Assembly (NCBI RefSeq): GCF_003151075.1 | Contig: NZ_CP029482.1 | Coordinates: 3,658,001-3,722,000 of the forward strand | DNA length: 64,000 nt | Source: Pseudomonas sp. 31-12 | Lineage (GTDB): Bacteria > Pseudomonadota > Gammaproteobacteria > Pseudomonadales > Pseudomonadaceae | Direction of reading: 5' to 3' | Shown: one piece after another, positions 1-8,641 of the stretch | Layout: every line of letters starts with the position of its first letter | Numbering within the stretch: the first letter of the stretch is position 1 | Position numbers and translations under genes: made by a program | Notes under the pieces: generated by a model | Database searches by the model: none | What the model saw: only the letters and a program-made list of their open reading frames with translations | Told to the model about the DNA's origin: nothing

Positions 1-72
1 GTTATTGGACCTGTAACACTTGAACCAAGCCCGACAACTTGCTTGAACTTTAATTTGAGAGGGAGACGTTAA
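1..72 (+). promoter_or_regulatory. 5' region of the DUF1348 gene
   Basis: Short upstream stretch containing the ribosome-binding sequence GAGAGGGAGA (57-66), about six bases before the ATG at 73. I cannot assign a promoter; it may lie outside the window. Confidence 0.4.
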
Positions 73-549
73 ATGTCTAACGCAGAAGTTCGTCCGCCAT
101 TGCCGCCCTTCACCCGTGAATCGGCCATCGAAAAAGTTCGCCTGGCCGAAGACGGCTGGAACTCCCGTGATCCGGAACGCGTGTCGCTGGCCTACACCCT
201 GGACACCAAGTGGCGTAACCGAGCCGAGTTCGCCTACAACCGCGAAGAAGCCAAAGGTTTCCTGACCCGCAAATGGGCCAAGGAACTGGATTACCGCCTG
301 ATCAAGGAACTCTGGGCCTTCACCGACAACCGCATTGCAGTGCGTTATGCCTATGAATGGCACGACGACTCGGGCAACTGGTTCCGTTCCTACGGCAACG
401 AAAACTGGGAGTTCGACGAGAACGGCTTGATGGCCAACCGGTTTGCCTGCATCAACGACATGCCGATCAAGGAAAGCGACCGCAAGTTCCACTGGCCGCT
501 GGGGCCTCGTCCGGATGATCATCCGAGTCTGTCCGACCTGGGCCTGTAA
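73..549 (+). CDS. DUF1348 / nuclear transport factor 2-like family protein
   Basis: The 158-residue product is small, soluble and rich in Trp/Tyr, with the pattern of the DUF1348 branch of the NTF2/SnoaL-like fold (N-terminal helices, then [16 protein letters not shown] and VRYAYEWHD segments forming the curved sheet). No signal peptide or membrane segment. The family is common in proteobacteria and has no established reaction; the fold usually makes a small-ligand pocket. A strong Shine-Dalgarno precedes the ATG. It is separated by a REPIN from the converging sfnG gene, so it is probably the end of a transcription unit that begins left of the window. Family assignment is recalled from sequence pattern. 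Confidence 0.8.
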   Translation: MSNAEVRPPLPPFTRESAIEKVRLAEDGWNSRDPERVSLAYTLDTKWRNRAEFAYNREEAKGFLTRKWAKELDYRLIKELWAFTDNRIAVRYAYEWHDDSGNWFRSYGNENWEFDENGLMANRFACINDMPIKESDRKFHWPLGPRPDDHPSLSDLGL

Positions 550-565
550 CTTCACCTAAATCCAT

Positions 566-657
566 TGTGGGAGCGGGCTTGCCCGCGATGACTGACTGAC
601 ATTCAACGATGATGTTGTCTGTCACTCCGCTATCGCGGGCAAGCCCGCTCCCACAGG
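566..657. repeat. REPIN (inverted REP pair)
   Basis: Two copies of the Pseudomonas REP sequence GTGGGAGCGGGCTTGCCCGC face each other across about 40 bases. It lies between the converging ends of the DUF1348 gene and sfnG. Such elements are non-autonomous repeats mobilised by RAYT transposases; no RAYT gene is present in the window. Confidence 0.9.
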
Positions 658-669
658 GATCTATTGTGT

Positions 670-1764
670 TCAGACGACAGCCGTCTGCTTCTTGATAGCT
701 GCTTTCGCCTCCAGCTCCCGCACCAGCGGCAACACCCGCTTGCCGAAATACTCCACTTCTTCCTGGAAGTGCAGGAACCCCGCCAGCACCAGGTCCACGC
801 CCACCGCTTTCAACGCCACGATGCGCTCGGCAATCTGTTGTGGCGTGCCGATCAGGTTGGTCTTGAAGCCATCGTTGTATTGCACCAGATCCTCAAACGT
901 CGATTTCGCCCAGTTGCCCTCGCCCTCTGGTGACGCCCTGCCCGCTTGCTTTGCCGCGTCACCAAAGGCACTCACTGCTTCCGGATCGGCCTGATCGATG
1001 ATTTGCGCCAAGACTGCCCGGGCCTCTTCTTCCGTGTCGCGGGCGATGACAAACGCATTCACGCCGATTTTCACCGAGTGATGATTGGCTGCCGCCTTGA
1101 AGCGGATGTCGTCGACCTGAGCCTTGATGCCTTCAGGCGTGTTGCCGTTGGTGAAGTACCAGTCCGACACCCGCGCCGCCATGTCCCGGGCTGCGCGGGA
1201 ACTGCCGCCCTGGAATATTTCCGGCTGGCCCAGTGGCTTGGGCTTGAGGCTGTAGTTGTCGAAGCGATAAAAGTCACCACGAAAGGTGAAGTTCTCCTGA
1301 GACCAGATGCCTTTGAGTGAGCGAATGAATTCTTCGGAACGGCGATAACGCTCGTCGTGCTCGAGCCAGTGTTCGCCAATCGCCTGGAATTCGCCCTTGA
1401 ACCAGCCGCTGACGATATTCACCGCGACCCGGCCGTTAGTCAGTTGATCGATGGTCGCCAGTTGCTTGGCCGCCAATGCCGGTTGCCAAGGCCCCGGCAG
1501 GATCGCGGCGATCACCTTCAGTTTGGTGGTTGCGGCCAGCAGCGCATGGCTGAAGGCGACCGACTCGTGCTGGAACTCGGCACCGTAACCGGCGGTGAAA
1601 CGAATCTGCGTAAGCGCATATTCGAACCCGGCCTCTTCAGCCAGTTGCGCCAGCTTGCGGTTGTAATCGATGCCCCAGTGGGTACGTTGCTCGATCTTGC
1701 TGACCACCAGCCCGCCGCTGACGTTCGGCACCCAGTAGGCAAATTTGACGGCTTGCTGACTCAT
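670..1764 (-). CDS. sfnG: FMNH2-dependent dimethylsulfone monooxygenase SfnG
   Basis: Luciferase-like (LLM class) flavin monooxygenase of 364 residues. SfnG converts dimethylsulfone to methanesulfinate using FMNH2 supplied by a separate reductase, letting the cell use organosulfur compounds when sulfate is scarce. Visible family features are the N-terminal FAYWVPNVSGGLV segment, the TQIRFTAGYGAEF loop, LPGPWQPALAAKQLATIDQ and the NIVSGWFKGEF block. Start chosen at 1764 because GAGG lies eight bases upstream; an in-frame ATG at 1770 is too close to it, and the open frame continues to 2082 only through repeat-derived sequence. A candidate sigma-54 promoter lies just upstream (1803-1818), fitting known control of sfn genes by the enhancer-binding protein SfnR. 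Divergent from an SfnB-like gene. Confidence 0.88.
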   Translation of the reverse strand: MSQQAVKFAYWVPNVSGGLVVSKIEQRTHWGIDYNRKLAQLAEEAGFEYALTQIRFTAGYGAEFQHESVAFSHALLAATTKLKVIAAILPGPWQPALAAKQLATIDQLTNGRVAVNIVSGWFKGEFQAIGEHWLEHDERYRRSEEFIRSLKGIWSQENFTFRGDFYRFDNYSLKPKPLGQPEIFQGGSSRAARDMAARVSDWYFTNGNTPEGIKAQVDDIRFKAAANHHSVKIGVNAFVIARDTEEEARAVLAQIIDQADPEAVSAFGDAAKQAGRASPEGEGNWAKSTFEDLVQYNDGFKTNLIGTPQQIAERIVALKAVGVDLVLAGFLHFQEEVEYFGKRVLPLVRELEAKAAIKKQTAVV

Positions 1765-1802
1765 TGGCATGTCCTCGGGACGTTGGGAAGTCCTTGGGTC
1801 AG

Positions 1803-1818
1803 AGCAGCAACCGTGCCA
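1803..1818 (-). promoter_or_regulatory. Candidate sigma-54 promoter of sfnG
   Basis: Minus strand reads TGGCACGGTTGCTGCT, which has the required GG-N10-GC spacing and matches consensus TGGCACG-N4-TTGCW except at one position. It would start transcription about 28 bases before the sfnG ATG at 1764. Confidence 0.7.
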
Positions 1819-1840
1819 GTGCTGGTTACTTGTGAGAGAA

Positions 1841-1937
1841 CTGTGGCGAGGGAGCTTGCTCCCGCTTGAGTGCGCAGCGCTCACAAAAATTCTGGGGCCG
1901 CTGCGCAGCCCAGCGGGAGCAAGCTCCCTCGCCACAG
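1841..1937. repeat. REPIN, GTGGCGAGGGAGC family
   Basis: Inverted pair of TGTGGCGAGGGAGCTTGCTC units with inner GCTGCGCAGC arms. It sits in the sfnG/sfnB-like divergent intergenic region, outside both candidate promoters. This is a different REP family from the one at 566. Confidence 0.88.
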
Positions 1938-1970
1938 ATGTCGGTGTGTCCGGGGCAATTTGCGGATGCG

Positions 1971-2018
1971 CTGTTGGCTGGGCAACAGTTGGGCACTTCT
2001 GAACAGCGACCATGTCGC
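1971..2018. promoter_or_regulatory. Candidate enhancer-binding sites for a sigma-54 activator
   Basis: Two perfect dyads: CTGTTG-N6-CAACAG (1971-1988) and GCGAC-CAT-GTCGC (2006-2018). They lie between the two divergent sigma-54-like promoters. An SfnR-type activator is known to drive sfn genes, but I do not know its exact site, so which dyad (if either) is the operator is inference. Confidence 0.35.
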
Positions 2019-2040
2019 GCAAAACCTGGCCTGAAGTGCC

Positions 2041-2056
2041 AGGCATGGTCCGTGCA
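2041..2056 (+). promoter_or_regulatory. Candidate sigma-54 promoter of the SfnB-like gene
   Basis: Sequence AGGCATGGTCCGTGCA has GG (2042-2043), ten bases, then GC (2054-2055), a reasonable match to TGGCACG-N4-TTGCW. It lies 38 bases before the ATG at 2094. Confidence 0.6.
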
Positions 2057-2093
2057 ATCCCTCCTTGGCATTCACTGCCCAAGGAATCCTCCC

Positions 2094-3332
2094 ATGACCG
2101 AACACCAGATCATCAACCCTCTGTCCATCGGCACTGACTATGAGGCACTGGCCTCAAGATTCCGGCCGATCTTCCAGCGCATCGCCGCCGGCGCCATAGA
2201 ACGTGAGCAGTCCCGCAGCCTGCCCTTCGAGCCGATTCAATGGCTCAAGGACGCAGGTTTCGGCGCCGTACGGGTGCCGGTGGAATATGGCGGTGGCGGC
2301 GCGTCCGTGCCGCAATTGTTCGAATTGCTGATCGAACTGGCCGAAGCCGATTCCAATGTGCCCCAGGCCCTGCGCGGGCATCTCGCCTTTGTCGAGGACC
2401 GCTTGAACTCGTCGCCGGGACCGGGCCGGGATTTGTGGTTCAAGCGCTTTGTCGACGGTGACATCGTTGGCAATGCCTGGACCGAAATTGGCAGCGTGGC
2501 CATCGGCGACGTCATCACCAAAGTCTCGCCCCACGGTGATCAATGGCGACTCAATGGTGAAAAGTTCTACAGTACCGGCAGCCTGTTTTCCGACTGGATC
2601 GACGTGTACGCCCAGCGTAGCGACACCGGCGGCGATGTGATTGCCGCGGTCCGCTCCCGCCAGCCCGGGATCGTGCAGAGCGATGACTGGGACGGTTTCG
2701 GCCAGCGCACCACCGGCAGCGGCACCTCGCGGTTTATCGACGCTGAAGTGGACGCCGAGAACGTCATCGACTTCGCCACCCGCTTTAAATACCAGACCGC
2801 GTTCTATCAGCTGGTACTGCTGGCAACTCTTGCCGGGATCGGCCGCGCGACATTGCGCGACGTGGCACATCAGGTGCGCGAGCGCAAACGCATTTACAGC
2901 CACGGCAATGCTCAGCACGTCAGCCAGGATGCGCAGGTTCAGCAAGTGGTCGGGGACATCGCGGCATGGGTGTATGCCGCAGAAGCGAGTGCCTTGAAGG
3001 CTGCGGAACCGGCGCAACGGGCGTATCTGGCGCGGTTCTCGGGTGATGAAGTGCTGGAGCGGGCAGCGAATGTCGCGGCGGAAATCGAATCGGCCAAGGC
3101 GCAAGGGGTGGTTTCTGAATTGATCCTGCGGGCGACCACCCAGTTGTTCAATGCGCTGGGCGCTTCGGATGTTCGTGAAGGGAAATCGCTGGACCGGCAT
3201 TGGCGCAATGCGCGGACGGTGTCGTCGCACAATCCGCTGATCTACAAGGCGCGGATTGTCGGGGACTGGACGATCAACGGGACCGAGCCGCCGTTTGTGT
3301 GGCAGATCGGGAATGGGCCGCAGCCAAAGTGA
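2094..3332 (+). CDS. SfnB-family acyl-CoA dehydrogenase-fold oxidoreductase (sulfur acquisition)
   Basis: Product of 412 residues with the acyl-CoA dehydrogenase fold: N-terminal helical domain (about 1-130, ending GHLAFVEDRL), central beta domain (GNAWTEIGS, GEKFYSTGSLFSDWIDVYA, about 130-245) and C-terminal helical bundle with FNALGASDVREG and the HWRNARTVSSHNP motif typical of the DszC/SfnB flavin monooxygenase branch rather than true acyl-CoA dehydrogenases. Members take part in desulfurisation of organosulfur compounds; the substrate here is not known. Start at 2094 because AAGGA lies eight bases upstream; the reading frame is open back to 1866, but that part is REP and promoter DNA. Divergent partner of sfnG with its own sigma-54-like promoter. 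Confidence 0.82.
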   Translation: MTEHQIINPLSIGTDYEALASRFRPIFQRIAAGAIEREQSRSLPFEPIQWLKDAGFGAVRVPVEYGGGGASVPQLFELLIELAEADSNVPQALRGHLAFVEDRLNSSPGPGRDLWFKRFVDGDIVGNAWTEIGSVAIGDVITKVSPHGDQWRLNGEKFYSTGSLFSDWIDVYAQRSDTGGDVIAAVRSRQPGIVQSDDWDGFGQRTTGSGTSRFIDAEVDAENVIDFATRFKYQTAFYQLVLLATLAGIGRATLRDVAHQVRERKRIYSHGNAQHVSQDAQVQQVVGDIAAWVYAAEASALKAAEPAQRAYLARFSGDEVLERAANVAAEIESAKAQGVVSELILRATTQLFNALGASDVREGKSLDRHWRNARTVSSHNPLIYKARIVGDWTINGTEPPFVWQIGNGPQPK

Positions 3333-3351
3333 TGTGTTGTTTGGGCTGACG

Positions 3352-3430
3352 CCATCGCGAGCAGGCTCGCTCCCACAGGGGATTTGTGACCGCCACAGAT
3401 CCAGTGTGGGAGCGGGCTTGCTCGCGATGG
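3352..3430. repeat. REPIN
   Basis: Facing REP units (CATCGCGAGCAGGCTCGCTC and GTGGGAGCGGGCTTGCTCGC) between the SfnB-like gene and the downstream permease. It may also shape the 3' end of the upstream transcript. Confidence 0.88.
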
Positions 3431-3523
3431 GGCCAGACGGGTCGCCGCAAAGTCAGGATCTAGGTAAGATATCGGCCCTTCCCCGCAGCCCCTTGCTGCA
3501 CCCCGCCGAATAAGCAGATTTCC

Positions 3524-4303
3524 ATGCCTTTCGAACTCAGCGTTGACCTCACCACTCTGGCCATTCTGGCCTTCGTCGCTTTCATTGCCGGTTTCATCGA
3601 CGCCATTGCCGGCGGTGGCGGTCTGCTGACCACTCCGGCGCTGTTGACCGCCGGCCTGCCGCCGCACCTGGTGCTGGGCACCAACAAACTGAGTTCGACT
3701 TTCGGCTCCGCCACCGCCAGTTTCACCTTCTACCGCCGCAAGCTGTTCCATCCAAGGCAGTGGGTGCACGCCATCGTCGGCACGCTGGTCGGTGCGCTGA
3801 CCGGCGCCGTGGTCGCGCATTACCTGCCCGCCGAATGGCTGAACAAAATGCTCCCGGTGATCGTGTTCGCCTGTGGCCTGTATTTGTTGTTCGGCGGCAC
3901 GCCAAAAGCGCCGCTGGACAGCGACGCACCGATCAAGAAAAAGTGGCAATCGACCCAAGGCTTCAGCCTCGGTTTCTACGACGGCGTGGCCGGTCCGGGC
4001 ACCGGCGCGTTCTGGACCGTCAGCAGTATGCTGATGTATCCGATTGACCTGGTGAAGGCCAGCGGCGTCGCGCGCAGCATGAACTTCGTCAGCAACATCG
4101 CGGCGCTGTCGGTGTTCGTGTTTTCCGGGCAGGTGGACTGGATCATCGGTCTGAGCATGGGCCTGTCGGTGATGGTCGGCGCGTTCTTCGGGGCTCGCAC
4201 CGCCATCAGCGGCGGCGCGAAGTTTATTCGCCCGGTGTTCATCACCGTGGTGCTGGGCCTGACCGTGCGGTTAGCCTGGCAACACTGGTTCAGCGTGGCC
4301 TAA
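3524..4303 (+). CDS. TSUP-family inner-membrane permease (TauE/SafE, YfcA-like)
   Basis: Product of 259 residues, almost all hydrophobic, with the two TauE/SafE half-repeats. The first carries [22 protein letters not shown] and [12 protein letters not shown], the second [15 protein letters not shown] and ARSMNFVSN; these paired glycine-rich signatures mark YfcA-type members. Seven to eight membrane segments are expected. TSUP proteins move small organic or sulfur-containing anions across the inner membrane. The substrate cannot be read from sequence; proximity to sfn genes makes a sulfonate or sulfite plausible but unproven. Its 3' end overlaps the converging nudC by 33 bases. Confidence 0.85.
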   Translation: MPFELSVDLTTLAILAFVAFIAGFIDAIAGGGGLLTTPALLTAGLPPHLVLGTNKLSSTFGSATASFTFYRRKLFHPRQWVHAIVGTLVGALTGAVVAHYLPAEWLNKMLPVIVFACGLYLLFGGTPKAPLDSDAPIKKKWQSTQGFSLGFYDGVAGPGTGAFWTVSSMLMYPIDLVKASGVARSMNFVSNIAALSVFVFSGQVDWIIGLSMGLSVMVGAFFGARTAISGGAKFIRPVFITVVLGLTVRLAWQHWFSVA

Positions 4304-5101
4304 GCGCCGCGCCACGTAGACGTCGATGAGGTAACGGGCAATCGAGCGCGACGCCGGCAAAGGCGGCAACTCATGCACGTTGAACCACTGGGCGTCTTCG
4401 ATCTCGTCTTCCTGGCAGACAATCTCGCCGCCAGCGTACTCGGCGTGAAAACCGAGCATCATCGAGTGCGGGAACGGCCAGCACTGGCTGCCCAGGTACT
4501 GGATGTTCTTGACCTCGATCTGCACCTCCTCGCGCACTTCGCGAATCAGGCAATCCTCGGCTGACTCACCGGGTTCGGCAAACCCGGCCAACGTGCTGTA
4601 GACCCCAGTCACAAAGCGCGGCGAACGGGCCAGCAGCACTTCATCGCCGCGGGTCACCAGCACAATCATGCTCGGCGAGATGCGCGGGTAATAACGCAAA
4701 TCACACGGCTCGCAGTACATCGCCCGTTCACGGGGCACTTGCGTCGCCGCCTGGCCACAGTTGCCACAAAAGCGATGCTCGCGATACCAGGTGCCAATCT
4801 GCGCGGCATAACCGAGCACCTTGTACACCGTGTGGTCGCCATCGAGCATGAACGCCCGCAGGCCTTTCCAGTTGCAGCCCGGCACATCGCTGTGACTGCG
4901 CAATTCCAGCAGATAGACCGGTTCACCATCGAGGTGACCGATGCCATGTTCGGCCAGGATCGACAAGTCCTGACGCTTGAGCCATTCGCGAGGGAACAGC
5001 GCGCCATTGTCATCGAACAAAAAGCCTTCGGGGCTGCGAGCCACGGCCCAGCCGCCGGGTTGATCGGTGTCCAGTACTGCAGTGGTCCAGCGTGAAGTCA
5101 T
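4271..5101 (-). CDS. nudC: NAD(+) diphosphatase NudC (Nudix hydrolase)
   Basis: Product of 276 residues. It cleaves NAD(H) to NMN(H) and AMP, and NudC homologues also remove NAD caps from RNA 5' ends. Visible features: zinc ribbon with CGNC and CEPC cysteine pairs (about 118-140), conserved [16 protein letters not shown], and the Nudix box (G-X5-E-X7-REVREE-X2) in [20 protein letters not shown], followed by the [14 protein letters not shown] signature specific for NudC. Length is normal. The 3' end overlaps the convergent permease gene. The enoyl-CoA hydratase-like gene stops six bases before its start region, so the two are likely co-transcribed. Confidence 0.92.
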   Translation of the reverse strand: MTSRWTTAVLDTDQPGGWAVARSPEGFLFDDNGALFPREWLKRQDLSILAEHGIGHLDGEPVYLLELRSHSDVPGCNWKGLRAFMLDGDHTVYKVLGYAAQIGTWYREHRFCGNCGQAATQVPRERAMYCEPCDLRYYPRISPSMIVLVTRGDEVLLARSPRFVTGVYSTLAGFAEPGESAEDCLIREVREEVQIEVKNIQYLGSQCWPFPHSMMLGFHAEYAGGEIVCQEDEIEDAQWFNVHELPPLPASRSIARYLIDVYVARRLGHAEPVLPG

Positions 5102-5107
5102 GTTTAA

Positions 5108-5920
5108 TCAATCCAGAAATTCGGGTTTCTGTTTGCTCATATGGGCGGCCATGGCCACGCGCAAATCGGTGGATTGCAGCATGGCGGCGTTCCAGGTGGC
5201 GACGTATTCGAGGCCGTCGTCGATGCGGTGGTCGCGCATGTAGCTGATCATCTCTTTGGTGCCGGTGACCGCGATCGGCGACTTGCTGGCAATTTCCCGG
5301 GCAATGCCCATCACTCCGTCCAACAGGCTGGCAGGGTCGCTGTAAACGCGATTGACCAGACCGATACTGCGCGCTTCCTCGGCGCCGAAGTTGCGACCAG
5401 TGTAAGCCAGTTCACGCAGCATGCCGTCACCGATGATCCGCGGCAAGCGTTGCAAAGTGCCCACGTCGGCGGCCATGCCGATGTCGATTTCCTTGATCGA
5501 GAATTGCGCGTCTTCGGCAGCGTAACGCATGTCACACGCGGCAATCAGATCGATGGCGCCACCCAGGCAATAACCCTGAATCGCTGCCAGCACGGGCTTG
5601 CGGCAATTATCGACGGCATTGAACGACGCTTGCAGGGCGAGGATTTTGCGGCGCAGCAGGCGTGCATTGCGGCCGACGTCCTTGCCCAGTTCATTGGCCA
5701 CCCCGGCCAGCATCATCAGGTCGATGCCGGAGGAAAAGTGCTTGCCGGCGCCACTGAGCACCACCACCCGGGCTTCGTCGGTGTCGTCGATCCACTGGAA
5801 AATCTCGATGATCTCGCTCCAGAACGCGGCGTTCATCGAATTGATCTTTTCCGGGCGGTTGATCTGCACATGGGCGATTTTATCGGCCAGTTCAACGGTG
5901 AACGCGGTGTACTGAGACAT
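5108..5920 (-). CDS. Crotonase / enoyl-CoA hydratase family protein
   Basis: Product of 270 residues with the crotonase fold. Oxyanion-hole segments are AGKHFSSGIDL (about 57-67) and IQGYCLGGAIDLIAACD (about 113-130); the DIGMAADVGTLQRLPRIIG region resembles the delta3,5-delta2,4-dienoyl-CoA isomerase (ECH1) subgroup, which has an aspartate pair in this part. It could therefore act in beta-oxidation of unsaturated fatty acids, though substrate assignment within crotonases from sequence is unreliable. AAGGA precedes the ATG. Six bases separate its stop from the nudC start, indicating an operon with this gene first. Confidence 0.82.
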   Translation of the reverse strand: MSQYTAFTVELADKIAHVQINRPEKINSMNAAFWSEIIEIFQWIDDTDEARVVVLSGAGKHFSSGIDLMMLAGVANELGKDVGRNARLLRRKILALQASFNAVDNCRKPVLAAIQGYCLGGAIDLIAACDMRYAAEDAQFSIKEIDIGMAADVGTLQRLPRIIGDGMLRELAYTGRNFGAEEARSIGLVNRVYSDPASLLDGVMGIAREIASKSPIAVTGTKEMISYMRDHRIDDGLEYVATWNAAMLQSTDLRVAMAAHMSKQKPEFLD

Positions 5921-6066
5921 GGCAGTGATCCTTTACCGGGGTAGAAATGAGGCCCGGACTATAACAAGGCATCTAGGTGGGGAGTAAGGCAGTGGTTCGG
6001 CCAAAAGCGGGACTGGCTCATGAATCTTCAGTGGATGGGCTTGCTCGCTAAGGCCGCACCGCTGAA

Positions 6067-6840
6067 TCAACTGCCCTTCACCGCCACAAACGCCACAGTT
6101 TCATACGGCACGGTCACCACATCCTTCCCGCGCAACTCAGGTTCCCCGGCTATCAACGCGTGCAGCTGTTCATCCACGATCTTGCGCTGCTCTTCAGGCA
6201 ATGCCGCAATAAAACTGGTCGAGCGCACCCGATTGAAAATCACATCCTCCGGCGCTCCCGTGTGCCCATGGCTGAAATGCTGCGCCTGCAACGGCCCGAA
6301 CGCCGGATGAGGAAAGGCCCGACGCCAGGCTCCCGTGTAATAGCGCGGCGTATCGCCTTCCAGCGCATTGACGATCGCATCCAGTTTCGGCACCCAACTC
6401 ACCTTGGTGTCCCGCCGGTTCCACACCAGGCCCAGCTTGCCGCCGGGCTTGAGGACCCGCGCGATTTCGGTCAAGGCTTCGGTGCTGGCAAACCAGTGAA
6501 AGGCCTGGGCGCAGACCACCACATCCACCGAGGCATCGGGCAGTGGGAGATCCGTCGCCGTGCCACTGACTGCCAAAACGTCCGGGAAGGCCAGCGTCAG
6601 TTTTTCAAGCATCTGCGCCACCGGCTCCACCGCAATCACCTGCGCGCCGGTCGCCACCAGTCGTCCGGTAAATTTACCGGTGCCCGCGCCCAAGTCGATG
6701 ACGGTGGTGTCCGCATTCAATCCCAGGGTCTCGCTCAGCCACTCGGCCACTAGTGGCGGATAATCCGGCCGCCCGCGTACATAAGTGTCGGCGGCGGTTT
6801 TATAGCCCGTGGCGGCAGAATGATGGACCTGATCTTTCAT
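6067..6840 (-). CDS. Class I SAM-dependent methyltransferase
   Basis: Product of 257 residues with the Methyltransf_11 pattern: SAM-binding motif I VIDLGAGTGKF (about 44-54), acidic motif II VIAVEP, post-motif VVVCAQAFHWF and LKPGGKLGLVWNRRD. The opening ATGYKTAADTYVRGRPDYPPLVAEWL is typical of a large uncharacterised bacterial group similar to yeast Crg1/Tmt1 and trans-aconitate methyltransferases. The target molecule is unknown. Start at 6840 is favoured by GGGAG seven bases upstream; the reading frame is open to 6975 without a better site. It stands alone, divergent from the b561 operon. Confidence 0.83.
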   Translation of the reverse strand: MKDQVHHSAATGYKTAADTYVRGRPDYPPLVAEWLSETLGLNADTTVIDLGAGTGKFTGRLVATGAQVIAVEPVAQMLEKLTLAFPDVLAVSGTATDLPLPDASVDVVVCAQAFHWFASTEALTEIARVLKPGGKLGLVWNRRDTKVSWVPKLDAIVNALEGDTPRYYTGAWRRAFPHPAFGPLQAQHFSHGHTGAPEDVIFNRVRSTSFIAALPEEQRKIVDEQLHALIAGEPELRGKDVVTVPYETVAFVAVKGS

Positions 6841-6967
6841 GGCAGTGCTCCCGATCGACAACGAATGCTGTCGAGCATAGCGCCTCGATTTGCGCTTTCC
6901 CTGCCAAAGAAATGAATAATTGTTCACCCTGCGGTGTTCTCCAATCAACACTTCATGAGAATTGCCC

Positions 6968-7528
6968 GTGAACAACCTGAACCCCGATTCACCGCCCCGT
7001 TACGACCGCCTCACCATGAGCCTGCACTGGCTGACTGCACTGCTGGTGATTGGCCTGTTCGCCAGTGCACAGGTTTGGCAGCAACTGGAAAAAGGCACGC
7101 CGTTGCGCAAGGAATTGCAGGCGCTGCACATTTCCTGCGGCATCTTGTTGGCCGTGATCGTGATCGGCCGACTGCTCTGGCGCATGTCCCGCGGACGTCG
7201 TTTGCCATCCGCCAATCAGGGCGCTATGAATGTGCTGGCGACGACCGCGCACTGGGCGCTCTATGCTTTGTTGTTGAGCCAGATTGTGCTGGGTTTCGTG
7301 TTTCGCTGGGCCCAGGCAGAACCTTTCAACTTTTTCGGCCTGTTCGATGTCCCAACTCTGCTGACGTTCGACAAAAGCATGCGTTCGGTCTTCGGCGGCC
7401 TGCACGAACAAGTGGCTTGGGCCATCATCATTCTGGCCGGTCTCCATGCGGTCATGGCGCTTGTTCACCATTACGGCTTGCGCGACAACACCTTGCGCCG
7501 GATGCTGCCCGGGCGTGGTTCAAACTGA
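6968..7528 (+). CDS. Cytochrome b561 family membrane protein
   Basis: About 186 residues with four membrane helices and the histidine pattern of the bacterial Cytochrome_b_N/b561 family: SLHWLTALLVIG, LQALHISCGILLAV, TAHWALYALLLSQIVLG and LAGLHAVMALVHH, the histidines being candidate haem ligands. These small di-haem proteins pass electrons between quinol and a redox partner at the inner membrane. A GTG start at 6968 is chosen because GAGA lies seven bases upstream; a TTG at 6962 is the alternative. It is first in a tight four-gene unit with a TPR protein, an ECF sigma factor and an anti-sigma factor, suggesting that its expression is tied to an envelope or redox stress signal. Confidence 0.83.
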   Translation: MNNLNPDSPPRYDRLTMSLHWLTALLVIGLFASAQVWQQLEKGTPLRKELQALHISCGILLAVIVIGRLLWRMSRGRRLPSANQGAMNVLATTAHWALYALLLSQIVLGFVFRWAQAEPFNFFGLFDVPTLLTFDKSMRSVFGGLHEQVAWAIIILAGLHAVMALVHHYGLRDNTLRRMLPGRGSN

Positions 7529-7555
7529 AACGAATTCAACTGCGGAGCCTTGCTC

Positions 7556-8089
7556 ATGAACATCCGTCTTGCTGTTTTCGCCGCCGCCCCGCTGTTGCTT
7601 GCCGTGGCATTGTCCGGCTCGCTGGCCCTGGCCGATGGCGACGATGACGCCCCTGCCAAACCCAACTGCCCCAAAGGCCAGGTTTTCGACACCAAGTCGC
7701 AGAAGTGCATGATGCAGACCAGCCGCCTGGTACCGGACGCCGACCGCACCGATTACGCTTATCGCCTGGCCAGGGACGGTCGTTACGAAGAAGCCCTGGC
7801 GCTGCTCGACACGCTCAAGAATCCCAATACCGCCAAGGCCCTTAACTATCGCGGCTACGCCACGCGTAAACTGGGGCGCACCGACGAAGGCATCGGTTAT
7901 TACCTGCAATCGGTCAAACTCGATCCTCGGTATGCGCAAGTGCGTGAATACCTCGGCGAGGCCTACGTGATCAAAGGTCGGCTGGACCTGGCGCAAGAGC
8001 AGTTGCAGCAGATCAAATCGATCTGTGGCAGCACGTGCGAGGAATACCAGGACCTGGCCGAAGCCATCAACGATTCATCGAAAACCTGA
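7556..8089 (+). CDS. Periplasmic TPR-repeat protein
   Basis: Product of 177 residues: N-terminal signal peptide (hydrophobic core about 6-26, then ALADGD), a short charged segment with the pair CPKGQVFDTKSQKC, then two to three TPR-like helical repeats (YRLARDGRYEEALALLD, ALNYRGYATRKLGRTDEGIGYYLQSVKLDP, VREYLGEAYVIKGRLDLAQEQLQQI). Two more cysteines lie near the end (ICGSTCEEY), so disulfides are likely. Probably an exported adaptor; function unknown. Start at the ATG with GGAG nine bases upstream; an upstream TTG at 7550 is less likely. Second gene of the b561/ECF operon. Confidence 0.78.
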   Translation: MNIRLAVFAAAPLLLAVALSGSLALADGDDDAPAKPNCPKGQVFDTKSQKCMMQTSRLVPDADRTDYAYRLARDGRYEEALALLDTLKNPNTAKALNYRGYATRKLGRTDEGIGYYLQSVKLDPRYAQVREYLGEAYVIKGRLDLAQEQLQQIKSICGSTCEEYQDLAEAINDSSKT

Positions 8090-8101
8090 CACACCGAACA
8101 G

Positions 8102-8641
8102 ATGGAGGTCGCCATCGCCAGCGATCAGACAATACGAGCAGAACTGGGCCAGCATCTGACGCGTTTATGGCGTTACGGCCTGCTGCTGTCCCGGCAACGA
8201 CATGTCGCCGAAGACCTGGTGCAAGCCACGTGCGTTCGGGCGCTTGAGCGTGCCGGGCAGTTTGTACCCGGCACTCGCATGGACCGCTGGCTGCTGAGCA
8301 TTCTGCATTCGATCTGGCTCAACGAAGTACGCTCCCGGCGGGTGCGCCAGGGTCAGGGTCTGGTGGATGCCGATAGCCAGTTGTCGTTTGACGGTGAATC
8401 CGTGGCGCAGACCCATGTGCTCGCCGCCCAGGTCATCCGCCGCGTCGACGCCCTGCCCGAGGCCCAACGCGAGACGGTGTACCTGGCGTATGTCGAAGGC
8501 TTGTCGTATCGCGAAGTCGCCGATGTGCTTCAAGTGCCCATCGGCACCGTCATGAGCCGCCTCGCCACTGCCCGGGTGAAGCTGGCGGAATATCCGCCGC
8601 TGCACACAGTACCGAACCCTTTCACGGGAGAACGTCGATGA
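8102..8641 (+). CDS. ECF-type RNA polymerase sigma factor
   Basis: Product of 179 residues with region 2 (about 10-80: LWRYGLLLSRQRHVAEDLVQATCVRALERA, then MDRWLLSILHSIWLNEVRSRR) and region 4 (about 110-165: LPEAQRETVYLAYVEGLSYREVADVLQVPIGTVMSRLATAR), separated by a short linker, as in extracytoplasmic-function sigma factors. It would direct RNA polymerase to its own operon and a stress regulon when released from the anti-sigma factor. Its stop codon overlaps the next start (ATGA at 8638), so the two are translationally coupled. No clear Shine-Dalgarno precedes 8102, so translation may depend on the upstream gene. Confidence 0.88.
   Translation: MEVAIASDQTIRAELGQHLTRLWRYGLLLSRQRHVAEDLVQATCVRALERAGQFVPGTRMDRWLLSILHSIWLNEVRSRRVRQGQGLVDADSQLSFDGESVAQTHVLAAQVIRRVDALPEAQRETVYLAYVEGLSYREVADVLQVPIGTVMSRLATARVKLAEYPPLHTVPNPFTGERR

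Noticed and set aside
1764..2082. Upstream extension of the sfnG frame to a start at 2082
   Set aside because: The added residues are encoded by a REPIN and promoter DNA; the start at 1764 has an ideal ribosome-binding site.
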